A stretch of 64,000 bases of DNA. Origin: Spartinivicinus poritis. Its GTDB lineage: Bacteria; Pseudomonadota; Gammaproteobacteria; Pseudomonadales; Zooshikellaceae. The notes under the pieces are model-generated. The model searched no databases, was not told the DNA's origin, and saw only the letters and a program-made list of their open reading frames with translations. Of the stretch, positions 10,867 to 20,033 are shown one piece after another. Each line of letters begins with the position of its first letter. Positions within the stretch are counted from its first letter, which is position 1. The stretch covers positions 124,001 through 188,000 of the forward strand of contig NZ_JAPMOU010000001.1 in NCBI RefSeq assembly GCF_028858535.1. The letters run 5' to 3'. The translations under genes were made by a program, and so were the position numbers.

Positions 10867-11751
10867 TTATTTTGGCTTATAAAATCGTTGAATACTTGAA
10901 AAGTCCAATTGCTCACTTCCTTGAGCTGCATGAAGATTAAATAGATTACGCGCAAGCGCTCCTAGTGGTGTACTAGAGTGACTCAGCAGTGCAGCTTGTT
11001 GAGATAAGCCTAAATCCTTCACCATTAAGTTGACTTTAAAGCCACCTTGATACGCTTTTGATGCTGGTGCAGTTTCCATTACACCTGGATAGGGATTATA
11101 TAACTCAAGTGACCAGTTTCTACCCGAGCTTTGCACCATAATATCCGACAAGACTTTTGGATCTAAGCCATTATTAACCCCTAGCTGAATAGCCTCTGCC
11201 GTACCTGCCATATGAATGGCCAGCAGCATGTTATTGCATATTTTTGCCATCTGCCCAGCGCCATGGTCGCCTGCATGCAAAATATTTTTCCCCATTGCCG
11301 ACAATATAGGTTGAGCTGCCTCAAAACCTGTAGCAGAGCCGCCAACAATAAATGTCAGAGTACCATCTTGTGCACCTTTGGTACCGCCAGAAACAGGGGC
11401 ATCCAGCATCGTAATACCTTGCTTAGCTGCCGCATCTGCCACGGTTTTTGTAACATCAGGGGCTATAGTGCTGCAATCTATCACTAGTGTTTTCGGATCA
11501 ATATGATCTAACAGCGCTTCTTCCTCTAGATATAACTTCAACACATGCTCACTGGCTGGCAGCATGGTAATTAAACAGTCAACCCCTTCTATTGCTAATC
11601 GCGCATTATCAACTGCTATTGCTCCATCTTGAATTAATGGCTTTAACAGCGCAGGTACCAAGTCAAATACTTTCAGCTCATAGCCAGCTTTTAATAAATT
11701 ATGAGCCATAGGGCCACCCATTAATCCTACGCCAATAAATCCGATTTTCAT
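10867..11751 (-). CDS. mmsB: 3-hydroxyisobutyrate dehydrogenase
   Basis: NAD-dependent enzyme that oxidises 3-hydroxyisobutyrate to methylmalonate semialdehyde in valine breakdown. The N-terminal Rossmann motif GFIGVGLMGGPMA, the substrate loop DAPVSGGTKGA at about 119-129, and the catalytic Lys in GAGQMAKICNNM are all present. Length 294 is typical of the family. It is the last gene of the valine cluster, lying 13 nt after the 3-hydroxyisobutyryl-CoA hydrolase gene. The order within the cluster follows the pathway, with the product consumed by mmsA at the other end. Confidence 0.94.
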   Translation of the reverse strand: MKIGFIGVGLMGGPMAHNLLKAGYELKVFDLVPALLKPLIQDGAIAVDNARLAIEGVDCLITMLPASEHVLKLYLEEEALLDHIDPKTLVIDCSTIAPDVTKTVADAAAKQGITMLDAPVSGGTKGAQDGTLTFIVGGSATGFEAAQPILSAMGKNILHAGDHGAGQMAKICNNMLLAIHMAGTAEAIQLGVNNGLDPKVLSDIMVQSSGRNWSLELYNPYPGVMETAPASKAYQGGFKVNLMVKDLGLSQQAALLSHSSTPLGALARNLFNLHAAQGSEQLDFSSIQRFYKPK

Positions 11752-11764
11752 AAATCCCTCTTGC

Positions 11765-12898
11765 TTATTTCAATAAACTTTTTAGTGGATTATTTTTATC
11801 AATCCATGGAGTTTGAAAGTGTGCTTCTACCCATTCTGTAGGTACTTCAGCTACTGATTTAAATTGCCAGTCTGGCTGATTATCTCGATCAATTAACCTT
11901 GCTCTTACGCCTTCCGCCAAGTCAGGATGTAAACAGCATTGCACTGATAAAATTAATTCTAATTGAAAAGCTTCAGCCAATGATAAGTGGCGACCGCGCT
12001 GGATCTGTTCCCACACAATCCAGGCCGTTGTTGGGCAACCATTAATATAGCTTTGTAATGTACCTGTTAGCCAATCATCTTCTGTTTTTGCAACATGGTA
12101 TTTCACAGCCACATCGATTTCTTGCAACGAAGGTAAGCTAAACAGATGACGTATATCTTGCCAATGTTCCACAACCTTAGATACTGGAAGATGACGCCAG
12201 GCCTGACTTTCCAGTGGTTTTAAGAGCTGCCCCACTAATATTTTATTAGCTGCGTCAGATTGTTCCCAGTCTACCTGAATTAAACTATCTAACAATTCAG
12301 CCTTTAATTCAGCAGCAATAAAATAATCAGCAAAACCTAATCTAATACTATCAGCTGCATTCAATGCAGCACCTGTTAGCCCAACAAAACAGCCCAAGTC
12401 AGTAGGCAAACGAGATAAAAACCAAGTACCAGACACATCAGGATATAATCCAATATTAATTTCTGGCATGGCAACTTGGCTGGTTTCAGTGACCACTCGG
12501 TGACTTGCTCCGACCATTAAACCAAGCCCACCTCCCATCACAATTCCATCGCCCCAACAAATAATCGGTTTTGGGTAGGTATGAATTAAATAGTCTAATT
12601 GGTATTCATGTTGGAAAAATACAGTTGCATGCGCTAGTCGGTGGTCTGATTGTTCTATCAGCATTTGGTATAATTTTCGAATATCGCCACCAGCACAAAA
12701 AGCACGATCGCCCTCACCTTCCAGCCAAACCGCCACCACATCTGGCTGGCTACGCCATTGTTGCAGCTGTTGAAAAATGGCCATGATCATTTCTAAATCG
12801 ATTGCATTCAGTGCTTTAGCTCGATTTAAAGTAATTTTAGCCAGCCGCTTTCCTTTACTGACGGGTAATTCTTCAAATAACACTGCAGACTGTGACAT
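11765..12898 (-). CDS. 3-hydroxyisobutyryl-CoA hydrolase
   Basis: Crotonase-fold enzyme that releases free 3-hydroxyisobutyrate from its CoA thioester, preventing build-up of toxic methacrylyl-CoA. The protein is 377 residues, longer than ordinary enoyl-CoA hydratases, as expected for HIBCH. It carries GDRAFCAGGDIRKLY and GGGLGLMVGASHRVVTE, with the MPEINIGLYPDVSG segment diagnostic of the subfamily. An upstream in-frame start at 12916 exists, but ATG 12898 is preceded by AGGAG with proper spacing. It lies between mmsB and the enoyl-CoA hydratase gene, all on one strand with short gaps. Confidence 0.93.
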   Translation of the reverse strand: MSQSAVLFEELPVSKGKRLAKITLNRAKALNAIDLEMIMAIFQQLQQWRSQPDVVAVWLEGEGDRAFCAGGDIRKLYQMLIEQSDHRLAHATVFFQHEYQLDYLIHTYPKPIICWGDGIVMGGGLGLMVGASHRVVTETSQVAMPEINIGLYPDVSGTWFLSRLPTDLGCFVGLTGAALNAADSIRLGFADYFIAAELKAELLDSLIQVDWEQSDAANKILVGQLLKPLESQAWRHLPVSKVVEHWQDIRHLFSLPSLQEIDVAVKYHVAKTEDDWLTGTLQSYINGCPTTAWIVWEQIQRGRHLSLAEAFQLELILSVQCCLHPDLAEGVRARLIDRDNQPDWQFKSVAEVPTEWVEAHFQTPWIDKNNPLKSLLK

Positions 12899-12941
12899 GT
12901 ATAATCTCCTAGCCACTTTTTTATATTTTTTGCGTAACCTG

Positions 12942-13763
12942 CTAACGGTTTTTCCAAACAGGAGGCCTTTTTTCTAAAAAAGCCCCAACCCCTTCCTGTT
13001 GGTCTTCCGTATTAAATAAATCAATAAACAATTCTCGTTCGACAGGTAGTGCCTGCCACATAGGATGAAAGCGAGCTTTTTGAATCAATTTTTTACAAGC
13101 CTGCACACTTGATGGGCTTTGTTTAGCAACACTTTCTGCTAATAACAGCGCTGTTGCCCTGGCTTTTCCAGATTCTACCTGCTGCTCAGCCAAACCAATT
13201 TCAACCGCTTTTTCTGCAGTGACTCGTTCACCACAAAGAATCATTCGTTTTGCCCAGCCCTCACCTACTAACCACGGCAGCTGTTGAGTACCACCTGCAC
13301 AAGGCAATAAACCCACCGACGCTTCAGGTAGGGCTAATACCGAATGAGACTCTACAATCCGTAAATCACAAGCCAAGGCACACTCTAGTCCACCACCCAT
13401 TGCATAACCATTAATAGCTGCAATTGACACCCCTTGATATTGGCTAAGGGTTTCAAATGCATCTGCAAAGTGTTTGGCAATATCACGTGCTTTGGCTTTA
13501 TCTCCTTCTGCAAACAGTTTTAAATCAGCTCCTGCGGAAAAGAATTTTTCTCCCTGGCCAGTAATCACCAAACTATAAATAGAGCGGTCTTGGTTTAATA
13601 ACTCAACTATCGTTTTTAAACCCAATAAGCTTTCACTATCCCAGGTATTGGCAGATGGATTATTAATAGTGATTAATGCAGTATGACCAATTTTTTCAAC
13701 TAACAGTTTATTGGTAATAGCCGTTAACTGTCCGGCTGTTATAGGTTCTAATTGTTTTGTCAT
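12942..13763 (-). CDS. Enoyl-CoA hydratase (methacrylyl-CoA hydratase role)
   Basis: Crotonase-family protein of 273 residues. It has the oxyanion-hole segments KFFSAGADLKLF and GGGLECALACDLRI, and LPEASVGLLPCAGGTQQLPWLVG containing the second catalytic glutamate region. From position in the cluster it probably hydrates methacrylyl-CoA to 3-hydroxyisobutyryl-CoA. It starts at ATG 13763, 9 nt after the acyl-CoA dehydrogenase stop. The first 20 residues extend beyond the usual crotonase start but the ATG has no better competitor. Family assignment is certain; the precise substrate is inferred from neighbours. Confidence 0.92.
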   Translation of the reverse strand: MTKQLEPITAGQLTAITNKLLVEKIGHTALITINNPSANTWDSESLLGLKTIVELLNQDRSIYSLVITGQGEKFFSAGADLKLFAEGDKAKARDIAKHFADAFETLSQYQGVSIAAINGYAMGGGLECALACDLRIVESHSVLALPEASVGLLPCAGGTQQLPWLVGEGWAKRMILCGERVTAEKAVEIGLAEQQVESGKARATALLLAESVAKQSPSSVQACKKLIQKARFHPMWQALPVERELFIDLFNTEDQQEGVGAFLEKRPPVWKNR

Positions 13764-13772
13764 GGAATTTCC

Positions 13773-14933
13773 TTAAAAAATCATCTCCAAGCCATTTTCT
13801 ATTAACAGGCGTCTAGCAATAATCACCCGCATAATTTCATTGGTGCCTTCCAAAATTTGATGGACCCGAGCATCTCTTACATAGCGCTCTAAAGGATATT
13901 CTTTGATATAGCCATATCCGCCATGTAACTGTAGGGCTTGGTTACAAATATCAAAACAAAAGTCAGTTGCCAGCCTTTTTGCCATTGCACAATAAGTGGT
14001 AGCTTGACTAGACTGTTGATCTAAATGAAAAGCAGCCAGGCGCACCATTTGCTGAGCAGCAATTAAGTGAGTGGCCATATCAGCAAATTTAAATTGCAAT
14101 GCCTGAAATTCAGCTAAGGGTTTACCAAATTGCTGGCGTTGGTGTAGATAATCGTGAGATTGTTTTAATGCAGCTTGTGCTGTACCTAATGAGCAAGATG
14201 CGATATTAATTCGACCACCATCCAACCCCTGCATGGCTATCTTAAAGCCTTGTCCTTCATTACCCAAACGCAAGTTGGCGGGTACTGTTACCTGATCAAA
14301 ACTAATAGTGCGGGTAGGCTGGCTATTCCAGCCCATTTTTTCTTCTTTACGCCCATAACTAATCCCAGCGGAGTCTGCTGGTACTAAAAAGCTGGAAATA
14401 CCTTTTGGCCCAGCTTCTCCCGTACGAGCCATCACTAACAGTATATCAGTTGAACCCGCCCCAGAAATAAACATTTTACTGCCGCTTAGTAGATAATAAT
14501 CACCTTTTTTAGTGGCACTGGTTTTTAACGACCCAGCATCAGAACCTGCATTAGGTTCAGTTAAACAATAAGACCCTAGCACCTCTCCTGTCGTTAAACG
14601 AGGACACCATTCTTCTAGCACCGTAGCTTGACCAAATTTACAGGCCATCCAAGTCACCATATTATGGATGGTCAAATAGGCAGTGGTAGATGTACACCCT
14701 TGTGATAAGGCCTCAAAAATTAAACTGGCATCCAATCGGCTTAAACCCATCCCACCTTGTTCAACTGGAGCATAAATAGCACAAAACCCCAAATTGCCGG
14801 CTTTTTTAATCACATCAATAGGGAAGTGCGCTTGCTGATCCCACTCAGCTGCATTTTCAGCTAATTCTTTTTCTGCAAATTGCTTTGCTGTTGCCTGAAA
14901 CGCTAGCTGCTCTTCTGATAAATTAAAATCCAT
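13773..14933 (-). CDS. Isobutyryl-CoA dehydrogenase-like acyl-CoA dehydrogenase
   Basis: FAD-dependent acyl-CoA dehydrogenase of 386 residues that, in this cluster, would convert isobutyryl-CoA to methacrylyl-CoA and pass electrons to ETF. Motifs are YCLTEPNAGSDAGS for FAD and substrate binding, LHGGYGYIKEYPLERYVRDARV, and ILEGTNEIMR with the catalytic glutamate near the C-terminus. ATG 14933 is preceded by AGGAG; the in-frame start five codons upstream has no such signal. A 219-nt gap with a MITE-like element separates it from mmsA, so it may not share one simple transcript with mmsA. Confidence 0.93.
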   Translation of the reverse strand: MDFNLSEEQLAFQATAKQFAEKELAENAAEWDQQAHFPIDVIKKAGNLGFCAIYAPVEQGGMGLSRLDASLIFEALSQGCTSTTAYLTIHNMVTWMACKFGQATVLEEWCPRLTTGEVLGSYCLTEPNAGSDAGSLKTSATKKGDYYLLSGSKMFISGAGSTDILLVMARTGEAGPKGISSFLVPADSAGISYGRKEEKMGWNSQPTRTISFDQVTVPANLRLGNEGQGFKIAMQGLDGGRINIASCSLGTAQAALKQSHDYLHQRQQFGKPLAEFQALQFKFADMATHLIAAQQMVRLAAFHLDQQSSQATTYCAMAKRLATDFCFDICNQALQLHGGYGYIKEYPLERYVRDARVHQILEGTNEIMRVIIARRLLIENGLEMIF

Positions 14934-15013
14934 ATTTTCTCCTAACAAGACTGCTGCGAAAGGTAGCGGTGGCTTTAAAGTAATTACATCCTCACCCTGT
15001 CCCAGCTGGCGGG

Positions 15014-15107
15014 TATAGAGTGACAGGGTGTTCTGTAGCTAAGTTAGCTTTTGATGGGCCAGGGATGGCACTTCAAGAGCGGCGGAAGAACATCCTGTTA
15101 CTCCATA
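15014..15107. mobile_element. MITE-like element, family 1, copy A
   Basis: A 94-bp non-coding element bounded by imperfect terminal inverted repeats of about 21 bp, 15014-15034 and 15087-15107. The right end read on the minus strand begins TATGGAGTAACAGGATGTTC, nearly the same as the ends of copies B (53601) and C (63671). The interior shares a CCAGGGATGGC core with copy C. It sits between mmsA and the acyl-CoA dehydrogenase gene. No open reading frame is inside. Confidence 0.75.
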
Positions 15108-15152
15108 TCGGACACTAGACTTATTTTCAACCCCCTTTTCTAACCGATACTC

Positions 15153-16655
15153 CTACCGTAAATGGATAGTCATATTAGGTGATGCACTCATACCCGGATC
15201 AAACCAACGGGCAGTAACTGTCTTAGTTTCAGTATAAAATCGCACAGCCTGCTTACCATAAGCATGCTGATCGCCGTAAAATGAATTTTTCCAACCAGTA
15301 AAAGAGAAAAAGGGTAATGGCACTGGAATGGGTACATTAATACCCACTTGTCCTACTTCAATATAATGTTGAAAGTGTCGTGCAGCCTGACCAGAGGCAG
15401 TAAAAATAGAAGTCCCATTGCCGTAAGGGTTTTGATTAATTAACTCAATAGCCTGATCAAGGGTATCCACACACAATACGACAAGTACTGGACCAAATAT
15501 TTCTTCCTTGTAAATACTCATCTCTGGCGATACATCAGTAAATAAAGTGGGTCCGACCCAATTACCGTCTGGTGCTTCAGGCACTTTACAGTCAGAACCA
15601 TCGAGTAAACAGGTTGCACCTTCTTCTTTACCTTTAGCAATAAAACTCAACACCCGTTGTTTAGCCTGGGGAGAAATTTGTGGCCCATAACTGGCCTGGG
15701 GATCATCCCACAGCCCTGGCCTGACATCAGCCATTGCATCACGTAAATCTTCCAACCAGTTTTTAGCATCACCCACCATCACAGCCACACTGATTGCCAT
15801 ACAGCGTTGTCCTGCAGCTCCCACACTTGAGCCAACCAGATTACTAATCACTTGCTCTTTATCAGCATCAGGCATCACTACCATATGATTTTTTGCTCCA
15901 GCAAATGCCTGAACACGTTTTAAATGATCTGTACCAGTACGGTAAATGTGTTGACCTGCAGTGACTGAGCCTACAAACGACACCGCTTTTACTAGCGGAT
16001 GAGTAATTAGCTGGTCCACTTGCTCTTTATCACCATGCAACACTTGTAGAACACCTTTAGGAAAGCCCGCCTCTACTGCCAGCTCCGCCAACTGAACTGG
16101 CGTCATTGGGTCTTGTTCTGATGGTTTTAAGATAAAGCTGTTACCACAAGCAATAGCCATCGGGTACATCCACAAAGGCACCATCGCAGGGAAGTTAAAG
16201 GGAGTAATTCCTACACAAATACCTAGCGGCTGCAAATAGCTATAACAGTCAATCGCGCGAGCAACATTCTCTACTGTTTCCCCCATCATTAAACTGCTGA
16301 CATTTGCTGCCTGCTCAACCACCTCAATCCCCCGCCAGACATCTCCTTTCGCATCTGCCAGGGTTTTTCCAGTTTCTTTACTGAGAGTGACTGCTATATC
16401 TTCCTGATGTTGCTTCAGCACCCCCTGATAGTTAAGCATTAGTCTCGCTCGTTCTGGAGTAGGCACTTCCCGCCACTGATAATAAGCCTCTTGGGCACTT
16501 ACTATGGCCGCTTCAACTTCCTGGTCGGTAGCACAGGGCGCTTCACACAATACCGCCTGGGTAGCAGGATTCGTAACAGGAATGCGCCGTTTAGCTTCAC
16601 TGACAGTAAACTCACCATCAATAAATTGGTTTAAGCAATTAGGTTGAGTAGTCAT
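15153..16655 (-). CDS. mmsA: Methylmalonate-semialdehyde dehydrogenase (CoA-acylating)
   Basis: Aldehyde dehydrogenase of 500 residues that converts methylmalonate semialdehyde to propionyl-CoA, the last valine-specific step. The catalytic Cys is in [14 protein letters not shown]. The C-terminal [18 protein letters not shown] block and the trailing [11 protein letters not shown] are diagnostic for the CoA-dependent MMSDH subfamily rather than other aldehyde dehydrogenases. It is the first gene of the valine cluster and divergent from the AraC-type regulator gene, with 136 nt between them. Induction by that regulator is inferred from the MmsR precedent in Pseudomonas. Confidence 0.95.
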   Translation of the reverse strand: MTTQPNCLNQFIDGEFTVSEAKRRIPVTNPATQAVLCEAPCATDQEVEAAIVSAQEAYYQWREVPTPERARLMLNYQGVLKQHQEDIAVTLSKETGKTLADAKGDVWRGIEVVEQAANVSSLMMGETVENVARAIDCYSYLQPLGICVGITPFNFPAMVPLWMYPMAIACGNSFILKPSEQDPMTPVQLAELAVEAGFPKGVLQVLHGDKEQVDQLITHPLVKAVSFVGSVTAGQHIYRTGTDHLKRVQAFAGAKNHMVVMPDADKEQVISNLVGSSVGAAGQRCMAISVAVMVGDAKNWLEDLRDAMADVRPGLWDDPQASYGPQISPQAKQRVLSFIAKGKEEGATCLLDGSDCKVPEAPDGNWVGPTLFTDVSPEMSIYKEEIFGPVLVVLCVDTLDQAIELINQNPYGNGTSIFTASGQAARHFQHYIEVGQVGINVPIPVPLPFFSFTGWKNSFYGDQHAYGKQAVRFYTETKTVTARWFDPGMSASPNMTIHLR

Positions 16656-16791
16656 TATTTAGTTACCTACTTGATGGGTAAGAATTGTATTGTTGTTATT
16701 ATTGTTGTTGCTTTAGAGTTTTATAATTCTCTTGTAACATGCTTACCACTGATCCAGGATTAACTATCTTGGCAGAAAACTGGACTTTATT

Positions 16792-17706
16792 GTGGTTTTA
16801 TCAAAATCGACTACCGAGCCTGAGCTTACCTCAGACTGGCCTCTATCCCACAAAGCAGTTCGATATATAACGCCAGACTCACTTACTAGGCAACTCAGTT
16901 TGCATCCGCTCAGCCAGCATTGCTATCCACTAGGGTTCGGCTATTATCCCCAGGCAAAATCCCACCAAATGGAACGCCACCAACATGTAGATCATTTATT
17001 AATTTACTGCATTGCCGGCGAAGGAGAGTTACAAACTCAGCAGCACCAAGCAGCAGTCTCAGCAACTACGATCACAGTGGGAGATTTTGTTGTATTACCT
17101 CGAGGCTTATCCCATCAATATCAAGCATGCAAAACTAACCCTTGGTCAATTTACTGGGTACATTTTGATGGGGTATTAAGTGACACTTATGTACAGCATT
17201 TACTACCAGAGCCATCTACTATAAAACTATCCCTTGGTTTACACCCAGAATTAGTCGCTGGTTTTGATACCCTGGTGTCATTACATCAGGCCGCCTACCA
17301 ATTAAACCCTTTAATTTATGCAGCTAACCATTTAACGCAATTACTCAGTCTAGTAGCTGTCATTAAACCGCAATTACAAGCTGAGCACTTCGACTTGCAA
17401 AAAGTACTGAGTAATATGCAAAAGAATATCCATGGCCAGCTTAAATTAGAGCAACTTGCCGCCAGTGTTAATTTATCAAAATACCACTTCTGCAAGCGAT
17501 TTAAAGCATTAACAGGTCACAGCCCCATTCAGCATTTTATCCATTTAAAAATGCAGCGTGCCTGTTATTTGTTAGATTTAACTGACCAACCCATTTCAGC
17601 AGTGAGCCATAGCTTAGGCTATGAAGACGCTTATTATTTTTCACGCCTTTTTAAACGAGTTATTGGTATTCCGCCCAGAGAATACCGAAAATTAAAGCGA
17701 GGGTAA
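16792..17706 (+). CDS. mmsR: AraC-family regulator, probably MmsR
   Basis: A 304-residue transcription factor with an N-terminal cupin-like sensor part (around HVDHLLIYCIAGEGEL and GDFVVLPRGLSHQY) and a C-terminal double helix-turn-helix. The HTH pair lies in LEQLAASVNLSKYHFCKRFK and ISAVSHSLGYEDAYYFSRLF, ending in GIPPREYRK. The start is GTG 16792; the frame is closed by a stop 39 nt upstream and there is no early ATG. Divergent placement against mmsA matches mmsR-mmsAB of Pseudomonas, where MmsR activates the operon. The last 15 nt overlap the 3' end of ung on the opposite strand. Confidence 0.88.
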   Translation: MVLSKSTTEPELTSDWPLSHKAVRYITPDSLTRQLSLHPLSQHCYPLGFGYYPQAKSHQMERHQHVDHLLIYCIAGEGELQTQQHQAAVSATTITVGDFVVLPRGLSHQYQACKTNPWSIYWVHFDGVLSDTYVQHLLPEPSTIKLSLGLHPELVAGFDTLVSLHQAAYQLNPLIYAANHLTQLLSLVAVIKPQLQAEHFDLQKVLSNMQKNIHGQLKLEQLAASVNLSKYHFCKRFKALTGHSPIQHFIHLKMQRACYLLDLTDQPISAVSHSLGYEDAYYFSRLFKRVIGIPPREYRKLKRG

Positions 17707-18375
17707 TTGCCAGTCGATGGGTGATAATCCTTGTTGCTGTAAATAAGTATTGGTTTTTGAAAAAGGACGACTACCAAAAAAACCTCGATGAGCAGATAAA
17801 GGAGAAGGGTGAACTGACTTAATTACCATATGCTTTTCGGTGTCAATAAAGCTGCCTTTACGCTGCGCGTAGCTGCCCCATAGGATAAACACAACCCCAT
17901 TCCGCTCTGCATTCAACCGAGCAATGACTTCATCAGTAAACTGTTCCCAGCCTCTACCTTGATGAGAGGCTGCTCGTCCTTGCTCTACAGTGAGCACACT
18001 GTTTAACAATAATATCCCTTGTTTTGCCCAGTGCTCCAGATTGCCATGATTAGCAGGAGAAATACCAAGATCCTGTTCCAGCTCTTTATACATATTGACT
18101 AATGAAGGAGGAATTTTAATCTCTTGTCTAACAGAAAAACAAAGGCCATGGGCTTGCCCTGGTCCATGGTAAGGGTCTTGCCCTAAAATCACGACTTTTA
18201 CCTGATCAAAGGGAGTGAGTTCAAACGCTTTAAAGTATTCAGAGCCTTGTGGATAAATCACCTTGCCCGCCCGCTTTTCTGCTTGTAAAAAAGCACGCAG
18301 ACTTTTCATATAGTCTTTTTCAAACTCCTCAACCAGGTGTTCCTTCCAGCTCACCTCTAATTTCACTTCAGCCAT
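17692..18375 (-). CDS. ung: Uracil-DNA glycosylase
   Basis: Base-excision repair enzyme removing uracil from DNA. Family 1 motifs are complete: GQDPYHGPGQAHGLCFSV with the catalytic Asp, LLNSVLTVE, and HPSPLSAHRGFFG with the His and the DNA-intercalation loop. ATG 18375 gives 227 residues, close to E. coli Ung (229). An in-frame GTG six codons upstream is possible, but AGGG lies just ahead of the ATG. Its 3' end overlaps the convergent regulator gene by 15 nt, and it is divergent from an HDOD gene 98 nt away. Confidence 0.96.
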   Translation of the reverse strand: MAEVKLEVSWKEHLVEEFEKDYMKSLRAFLQAEKRAGKVIYPQGSEYFKAFELTPFDQVKVVILGQDPYHGPGQAHGLCFSVRQEIKIPPSLVNMYKELEQDLGISPANHGNLEHWAKQGILLLNSVLTVEQGRAASHQGRGWEQFTDEVIARLNAERNGVVFILWGSYAQRKGSFIDTEKHMVIKSVHPSPLSAHRGFFGSRPFSKTNTYLQQQGLSPIDWQLPSL

Positions 18376-18473
18376 CTGCTGCTTCACCCTCACTCACTAT
18401 CATTCAAAGTGCTATTATAACCATCATAAGAAGCGGCTATAAAGTTAACTGCAGGTGCATCCTATAAATAGCA

Positions 18474-19418
18474 ATGGCAACAGCTCCTCATATTCAAATA
18501 GCACAACAGTTAGAGCAAGGTAAAAAGCCTCTTCCTCACCTTCCTGAAACAGTCGTTACCATCCGTCAGATTATTGCTAACCCCAGCCACCACCAAAACG
18601 ACATTATTCAATTATTAGAACAAGACCCCGTACTAGTTGATCAGCTGATGAAGCTGGCTGACTCCCCTCTCTTCCATCAAGCTGCCTCCCCTGTAGATTT
18701 ACGTGGAGCAATCCAAAGGCTGGGAGAATACGCCGTTAGTAATTTTGTCTTAACTTACACAATAAAAAAGCTGTTTCCTTCTGATTCGAAGTTGGCCAAA
18801 CGTTTCATGGCCATCTACTGGCAGCGCAGTGTTGCCTTGTCAGCTATCAGTGCCATTATGGCAAAGCACATTCCACAGCTAAGTACTGATGAAGCAATGC
18901 TTGCATCATTATTACAGGACGCTGGCAGCATGTTATTGATTATCAACTTGGCAAAAGAGCCCAACCTGCTTGCCAATGAGAAAAAAGTGAAACAAATGTG
19001 TCGGAGCGTTAATAACCGCCTAACTAGCTTACTGCTAAACCACTGGCATATGCCTGTTACCTACATAGAAGCTGTAAAGCATCGAGTTAATTGGCAGTAC
19101 GCCCCTCAGCAGTATGACTTAACCTGCCACTGCATATTAGCCAGGCATCTTTGGCTTACCCATAAACCCAAGCCAGTTAAACTAATCGCCATAGAGGAAC
19201 TACCAGCTTATCAACTGTCTCCTATCGTACAGCACCAGTTACCCGAACAAACTCACTTAATGAACTTTATTTATCAGGATGCTTGTGAAATGACAGAAAT
19301 GCTGGGTGGGAAGGTTAATTTTTATCCACAAAAACGCGCTACAAAAAAAACCAGACCATCCTCGCGCCCTTCTTTTTTCCAAACCATTAAGAAGCATTTT
19401 CAAGGTAAAGGTAAATAG
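18474..19418 (+). CDS. HDOD-domain signalling protein 2
   Basis: A 314-residue protein with an HDOD core starting at LPHLPETVVTIRQII and continuing through LLEQDPVLVDQLMKLADSPLFHQ, AIQRLGEYAVSNFVL and EAMLASLLQDAGSMLLI. The HD metal-binding pair is absent. The C-terminal tail from about residue 280 is strongly basic (KRATKKTRPSSRPS..KKHFQGKGK), which could bind nucleic acid or polyanions; this is inference. It is a paralogue of the HDOD protein at 3.3 kb with the same general layout. No partner gene is co-directional, so its pathway is unknown. Confidence 0.85.
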   Translation: MATAPHIQIAQQLEQGKKPLPHLPETVVTIRQIIANPSHHQNDIIQLLEQDPVLVDQLMKLADSPLFHQAASPVDLRGAIQRLGEYAVSNFVLTYTIKKLFPSDSKLAKRFMAIYWQRSVALSAISAIMAKHIPQLSTDEAMLASLLQDAGSMLLIINLAKEPNLLANEKKVKQMCRSVNNRLTSLLLNHWHMPVTYIEAVKHRVNWQYAPQQYDLTCHCILARHLWLTHKPKPVKLIAIEELPAYQLSPIVQHQLPEQTHLMNFIYQDACEMTEMLGGKVNFYPQKRATKKTRPSSRPSFFQTIKKHFQGKGK

Positions 19419-19447
19419 ACCACCTTCTCCCTCTGAAAAACACTCCA

Positions 19448-19750
19448 TTACTGGTTTGGCTTACAAGGAATCGGTTGCTTGTTTTTATAGGTTAATACAC
19501 CAGCAACACCTGGCCTTTTCTGGTGGCTCATGACTAAATACCCGCCTGCACAATAGGCTAAAAAAGGAGCTGGTTTATGAGAAAGGAACTGCTCTTGTCC
19601 TGGAATATTTTTAATCAGATTAAACTCTGCCAAATACACAGAGTCTTGTTCAGTAGAATGCCGAAGATAGCCATACCAGTGCAACACAAATACGGTTATT
19701 GTCACACTAACCACTGCAACGACTATTAGCATGACGGGTTGATTCTTCAT
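19448..19750 (-). CDS. Orphan single-pass membrane protein
   Basis: A 100-residue protein that I do not recognise. An N-terminal hydrophobic stretch at about residues 6-24 (PVMLIVVAVVSVTITVFVL) acts as a membrane anchor or uncleaved signal, leaving about 75 residues outside. The outer part has two cysteines (FLAYCAGGYLV and PIPCKPNQ), which could pair in the periplasm. Start ATG 19750 is preceded by AGGAT. It lies convergent to the HDOD gene, 29 nt from its stop. No function is proposed. Confidence 0.6.
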   Translation of the reverse strand: MKNQPVMLIVVAVVSVTITVFVLHWYGYLRHSTEQDSVYLAEFNLIKNIPGQEQFLSHKPAPFLAYCAGGYLVMSHQKRPGVAGVLTYKNKQPIPCKPNQ

Positions 19751-19963
19751 AATATCCTCAAAGCCTACCTTAATTTAAGTCAGTAGATTCTTACACTCGC
19801 AGCCATTGTTGTCACTATCTTTAGTTGGCTTTAACTTTAATAGGCTTTAAATAGTAGCTATGCCTAAGATGCTTGCTTTAATAAAGCAGCGCTTGAAGAA
19901 AAATCCCCTAAAAAGTATCTACCTTGCAACCAAACTCCGTTTTATATGGCACAAGGTTAACTA

Positions 19964-20023
19964 GCCCAAATATTTCGCCGAATACTCTTATCCCTTGCTA
20001 TCTGAAGAAATACTTGGGCAAGA
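19964..20023. terminator. Long-loop hairpin after the TetR gene
   Basis: Arms GCCCAAATATTTC and GAAATACTTGGGC pair over 13 positions with one mismatch across a loop of about 30 nt, just downstream of the tetR-type stop at 20034. It could act in termination, although a clear U-run is missing. Confidence 0.35.
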
Positions 20024-20033
20024 TAGATGCTGA

